NCBI GenBank assembly: GCA_964602655.1
Contig: CAZRSF010000030.1
Coordinates: 3,813-67,812 of the forward strand
Direction of reading: 5' to 3'
DNA length: 64,000 nt
Source: Moduliflexus sp964602655
Lineage (GTDB): Bacteria > Moduliflexota > Moduliflexia > Moduliflexales > Moduliflexaceae
Under the pieces are notes generated by a model. That model was not told the origin of the DNA and ran no database searches. It worked only from the letters and a program-made list of their open reading frames with translations. How positions within the stretch are numbered: the first letter of the stretch is position 1; each line of letters begins with the position of its first letter. Made by a program: the position numbers and the translations under genes. Of this stretch, positions 60,475 to 64,000 are shown piece by piece.

Positions 60475-60905
60475 GAAATGTCTCCTTGTTCTACGCAGAG
60501 CGTAACATGAGAATAGCGCAATCATCAATGAATTAACCCTGTCTGGGTTTGAAACCCTGACAGGGCTGGCAGGCGTTGTGCGCCCATGTCTTTTCTTCTC
60601 GTTGTTCGGCGCGTTTCTGTCAAGTGTCATTTCGATAGCGCGATAACATTTTCGAACGGAACGGAGTGCGACGACCTGCGGCACGCTCCTGATGCGATGA
60701 TCTCCGTGAAACATGCTCTTTTTCCCCTCAATTGGCATAAGATAGCAGAATTCCATGTTTTTTGTGAACAATGATGAATATTTCTGTTTACAAATTTGAC
60801 CGGGAAAAATATTGTTTCATCAGAATGAGTCGCCATGACGCCGTTGTGTAAGGATTGCGTTGCGTGGCAATCCTACTGAATCACGTTGCAAGACCGGAGG
60901 AACGT
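60475..60905. other. Divergent intergenic region before the ATPase gene
   Basis: About 430 bases with the palindrome CCCTGTCTGGGTTT-G-AAACCCTGACAGGG at 60537-60565. AT content rises at 60730-60810. Upstream of the ATPase the ribosome site GGAGG is clear; a promoter is not. Confidence 0.55.
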
Positions 60906-63900
60906 ATGCTCCTGAAACCCTGGTATGATGTCCTCAAGCTCCGCAAAGAACTCTGCGAAAACGTGAACCAGGAATGGCTGGAATTTGCGGTGCCGTTCCA
61001 AAAAATCCGCGATGCGCAAGCGATAGACGAATATGGCGATCCCGCACAGTTTTTTCGCTCCACGTACATTTCCCATCCGCTGACAAAGTTAGCATGTGAT
61101 GTGCTCTTCCGTCTCTCCGGCAGCCGCGAACATCCCGCGATTTTTTCCGTTGTCGCCCCGAATGGCGGCGGGAAAACCCACGCGCTCGCCATGCTCTACC
61201 ATCTGGTTCGCGCTGGCAGCGATGCGGTGAAATTGGCCGGAGTGCCGCGATTATTCGCTCAAACCGGACTGACATCGCTGACGGCGCCGCGCATGGCGAC
61301 TTTTCCTGGCGCAATCTTCGACCTGTCCAAACGGCGCAGCGGCAAACGGGGCGATCCTACCCGCAAAACATTGTGGGGCGAATTGGCGTTTCAACTCGGC
61401 GGCAGCGAAGCATTCGAGTTGATTGAAGAGGATGACGTGATGATGCGAGCGCCCGCGCGCGACACGTTGCAACGCATTCTGCCGCAAGGCGCGCCCTGTC
61501 TCATCTTGATTGACGATCTTCTCGCCTATATTCGGCGCGAACCCTCCGCGGATATGCGGCAGCAAATCTTTCGTTTTCTGTCCGATCTCGCTCAGTTGAT
61601 TCAACAAGAGGAAAAAACGGCATTTGTCATCACCTTGCCGCCGCATTTAGCGAGCGTAGATCGTCAGGAGATGCAAGAATTGCAGCGCTATGCCGATCTC
61701 TTCCGCCATCTCGGAGAAACCGTCTCCCTTGTTGTCGCGCACGACGCCGGGGAAATCCTCCGCCGCCGCCTGTTTATCTGGGATGCGGAAGAGATTTCGT
61801 CGGACGGTAAATTGATTCTGTCGGACGATGCCCTCGAAACCTGCCGCGCGTATGGCAAATGGGTCAAAAAGCATTTAATACAGTTTCCCGGCTGGTTTCC
61901 GTCGAATCACGCCGAACGCGTCTTCCGGGACGCCTATCCGTTTCACCCCGAATTGCTGTCGGTGTTTATCCGCAAATGGTCGTCGCTGCCGACATTCGAG
62001 TCCTTGCGCGGCATCCTGCGGCTCACGGCGCTGCTGTTGTCGGTCGTGCATCGCGACAGCTACAGCAAGGTCTATTCCGATGCGCTGATCGGCTCAGGCG
62101 TCGCGCCGTTAGAGCGTTTTGAATTTCGTGATGCCGTCTGCGCGCAGCTTGGCTGGGATCAGCGCCTCGAAGTGCCGATTTTTACCGACATCTGCGGTCA
62201 GAGCGCCTTTGCCGCGCGACTCGACGCCGAGGCGCAGGATGACATCAAACATAACCGGCTGCACCAGAAAACCGCGACCGCGATCTTTTTAGAATCCGTC
62301 GGCGGCATCTCGGATACGTTGAGTTTGCAAGCCGCCGAATCGGAAATCCGTCTCGCCGTCGGCGAGCCTGATTTTCCGCTCAAAGCGGTGGATACGGTGT
62401 TGGACGCGCTGGCTGACCGGTGTTACTATCTGACGCGGGACGAGCATATCTACCGCTTCAATTTGACGCCGAATCTCAATAAACTGTTTGCCGACCGGCA
62501 TCCTGATATTGACGAAGAACGCATTGACGAACAGGTGAAATCTGCCATTCAGCAGGTGTTTGCCGCGCCAAGTCTCGTGGCGCTGTTTCCTGAAACGCCG
62601 TCCGATCTGCCGGATCGTCCGGCGATTACGCTGGCGGTCGCCGCGCCGAATTATCATAAGGACGACGCCAATACCGCGCGACTGATCACCGCGCTGACCC
62701 ATCAGGCCGAAGGGGGCGAACGCATCTTCAAAAACGGTATTCTCTGGGCGCTTCCCGAACATGACGCGCAATTGCGCCAGGAAGCCCGTTCACTGCTGAC
62801 CTGGCAGGATATGTATCAGGAATTTCAAGCGTCGCCCGAACTGATTGACATCGTTTCAGAGCATGAACCTGTCCGAATTTTGCGGCAGATCGCCGACCAC
62901 ATCACCAAAACGGAACACGGGCTGCATGATTTGGTCTGGCAGGCGTATCACCATGTCGCCCTGCTGAATAAGTCGTTCGAATTCGAATTTGTCGATCTCG
63001 GCCATCTTGAGCCGGGCGGCCTGAATTCGCTGCCGGTGATGCTGCTGAGCCAACTACGTCTGTTCGATTATGTTGCGGATTCCGTCAGTCCGCGCTTTTT
63101 GAAACACAACTGGCCTGCGGAGTATCAGCAGCATCCCTGGAGCGCGAAAGCGGTCAAAGAACAGTTTTTCAAATCGCCGAATTTTCCGCGTCTGACGACC
63201 ATTGATGCCATTAAAGATATGATCGCCAAAGGCGCGACCTCCGGCATTCTCGCGTATGTCGGGGCAAAGATCGAAGAAAAATATACGCCGTTTTATTATC
63301 AGAAACTCCTGAACGCCGCAGACGTCGAACTGTCGGACGACCGGTTCATTCTCTCGCCGACGCAGGCGGAAACCTACCTTGCCGGGCTGACGCGCGTCCT
63401 GGCGTCGCTGATGATTGACGCGCCGAAAGTCAGTTTAATGACCGGGGAAAAAATCACGTTTACGGTGCGGGCGTTAGATGAACAGGGCGAAGAAATCACC
63501 CGGAACGTCCGTTGGGAGGCGACTGGCGGCACGATTGACGAACATGGCGCGTTTACCGCAGGCGAAAAAGGCGGCAGCGATTTTCAGGTCAAGGCCACCG
63601 TCGGTCATAAAAGCGCCTGGGTCAACGTGTCGATCCTCTCCAAAAAATCGGAATCGCCGGAAGAACAATTGAGTCATCCCATCGCGATGCTCCCGGAAAT
63701 CGCGACGCCCACAGTGGCGGCTGCCACGCTGCCGACCACGCTGCATTGGGCTGGAACGCTGACGTCACCGCAATTCAGCGCTTTCTCTGAGTTAGTGTTA
63801 GCTCCGTTTGCCGAGGAGTTTTCGATCTCGCTTGACGTGCAGATGGATGTGAGCCGCGAAAACGGAATTACATTGGAGCAGGTTGAGCGCGTCAAAGCGG

Positions 63901-63944
63901 CGTTGCGAGCGTTCGGGCTGACCGACGATATTTTGGCGTCCTGA
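60906..63944 (+). CDS. DUF499-like ATPase with embedded bacterial Ig-like domain
   Basis: 1012 residues from the ATG at 60906, with GGAGG 5 bases upstream; the frame extends 17 codons further. The opening (KPWYDVLKLRKEL; EYGDPAQFFRSTYISHPL) matches DUF499 proteins. Walker A is APNGGGKTH at residues 83-91, and Walker B is LILIDDLLAY near 200. A long helical part follows. At about 840-910 an Ig-like beta domain appears (MTGEKITFTVRALDEQGEEI; GGTIDEHGAFTAGEKGGSDF), unexpected in a cytoplasmic ATPase. The last 65 residues (LHWAGTLTSPQFSAFSELVLAPFA; ITLEQVERVKAALRAFGL) resemble the usual DUF499 end. DUF499 ATPases often accompany DUF1156 methyltransferases in anti-phage clusters; partners would lie past the right edge. 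Confidence 0.85.
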   Translation: MLLKPWYDVLKLRKELCENVNQEWLEFAVPFQKIRDAQAIDEYGDPAQFFRSTYISHPLTKLACDVLFRLSGSREHPAIFSVVAPNGGGKTHALAMLYHLVRAGSDAVKLAGVPRLFAQTGLTSLTAPRMATFPGAIFDLSKRRSGKRGDPTRKTLWGELAFQLGGSEAFELIEEDDVMMRAPARDTLQRILPQGAPCLILIDDLLAYIRREPSADMRQQIFRFLSDLAQLIQQEEKTAFVITLPPHLASVDRQEMQELQRYADLFRHLGETVSLVVAHDAGEILRRRLFIWDAEEISSDGKLILSDDALETCRAYGKWVKKHLIQFPGWFPSNHAERVFRDAYPFHPELLSVFIRKWSSLPTFESLRGILRLTALLLSVVHRDSYSKVYSDALIGSGVAPLERFEFRDAVCAQLGWDQRLEVPIFTDICGQSAFAARLDAEAQDDIKHNRLHQKTATAIFLESVGGISDTLSLQAAESEIRLAVGEPDFPLKAVDTVLDALADRCYYLTRDEHIYRFNLTPNLNKLFADRHPDIDEERIDEQVKSAIQQVFAAPSLVALFPETPSDLPDRPAITLAVAAPNYHKDDANTARLITALTHQAEGGERIFKNGILWALPEHDAQLRQEARSLLTWQDMYQEFQASPELIDIVSEHEPVRILRQIADHITKTEHGLHDLVWQAYHHVALLNKSFEFEFVDLGHLEPGGLNSLPVMLLSQLRLFDYVADSVSPRFLKHNWPAEYQQHPWSAKAVKEQFFKSPNFPRLTTIDAIKDMIAKGATSGILAYVGAKIEEKYTPFYYQKLLNAADVELSDDRFILSPTQAETYLAGLTRVLASLMIDAPKVSLMTGEKITFTVRALDEQGEEITRNVRWEATGGTIDEHGAFTAGEKGGSDFQVKATVGHKSAWVNVSILSKKSESPEEQLSHPIAMLPEIATPTVAAATLPTTLHWAGTLTSPQFSAFSELVLAPFAEEFSISLDVQMDVSRENGITLEQVERVKAALRAFGLTDDILAS

Positions 63945-64000
63945 GCCACGCCCTGCCAGGGCAGGGCTGTTAAGTTCTAAATTTTACAAGGGGCGAAGAG
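63945..64000. other. Right edge after the ATPase gene
   Basis: A short palindrome GCCCTGCCAGGGC lies at 63952-63964, followed by an AT-rich stretch with GGGG that could precede the next gene. The window ends before any start codon can be judged. Confidence 0.4.

Noticed and set aside
1..64000. Search by eye for tRNA, rRNA, riboswitch and CRISPR arrays
   Set aside because: No candidate with a convincing conserved core was seen in the gaps; a tool-based scan (tRNAscan, Infernal) would settle it.

Overview
The window looks like chromosomal DNA of a Gram-negative, probably environmental and uncultured bacterium. Evidence for an outer membrane is an RseP site-2 protease, a complete sigmaE / anti-sigma / RseB / DegP envelope-stress cluster, a lipid-A-type N-terminal domain protein, an ArnT-like glycosyltransferase and a Tat-exported multicopper oxidase. 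TTG and GTG starts are used in several places, and TAA, TAG and TGA all end genes. The gene mix would fit a candidate phylum such as Modulibacteria/KSB3, but that is a guess from memory and not shown by the sequence.

Layout. 0-7 kb, minus strand: cdsA-dxr-rseP (rseP runs off the left edge), a winged-helix regulator with its membrane partner, and a chemoreceptor followed by a periplasmic solute-binding protein. 7.5-16 kb: a LacI-type repressor diverging from a galactoside operon (two tandem solute-binding genes, the first broken by one TAG; two permeases; a GH42 beta-galactosidase). 16-24.6 kb: sanA, a Uma2 nuclease, a PhnP-like hydrolase, an amino-acid ABC permease, polA, and a class II glutamine amidotransferase whose nucleophile cysteine is serine. 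24.6-32 kb, minus: a large GHMP-kinase/UDPGP fusion with a GalU-like partner, and a heat-shock operon dnaJ-hspR-sigma factor whose sigma factor has three tandem region-4-like repeats. 32-42 kb, minus: multicopper oxidase, envelope glycosyltransferase group, two-component system, DJ-1/ECF-sigma pair and an FHA-cyclase. 42-47 kb, plus: ygeW, a glycerophosphodiesterase, then an Rhs tip with a C-terminal toxin, a small likely immunity gene and a displaced second Rhs tip, bounded by two truncated genes. 47-53.5 kb: two secreted proteins and the rpoE-rseA-rseB-degP cluster with a recognisable sigmaE promoter. 53.5-64 kb: a GH57/DUF3536 protein, a dihydroorotate-dehydrogenase-like protein, an IS630-type element with a frameshift site, a membrane protein, and a 1012-residue DUF499-like ATPase that may open an anti-phage cluster continuing beyond the right edge.

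Between genes the window is unusually rich in short perfect palindromes. They fall into a few recurring sequence families used at gene ends, and some are assembled into 100-150 bp elements with long inverted repeats. No tRNA, rRNA or CRISPR array was seen.

Functional links. RseP together with RpoE/RseA/RseB/DegP would form one envelope-stress pathway. LacI, transporter and GH42 form one galactoside-use unit that lacks its own ABC ATPase. HspR probably represses dnaJ, itself and the downstream sigma factor through a HAIR-like site lying on the promoter.
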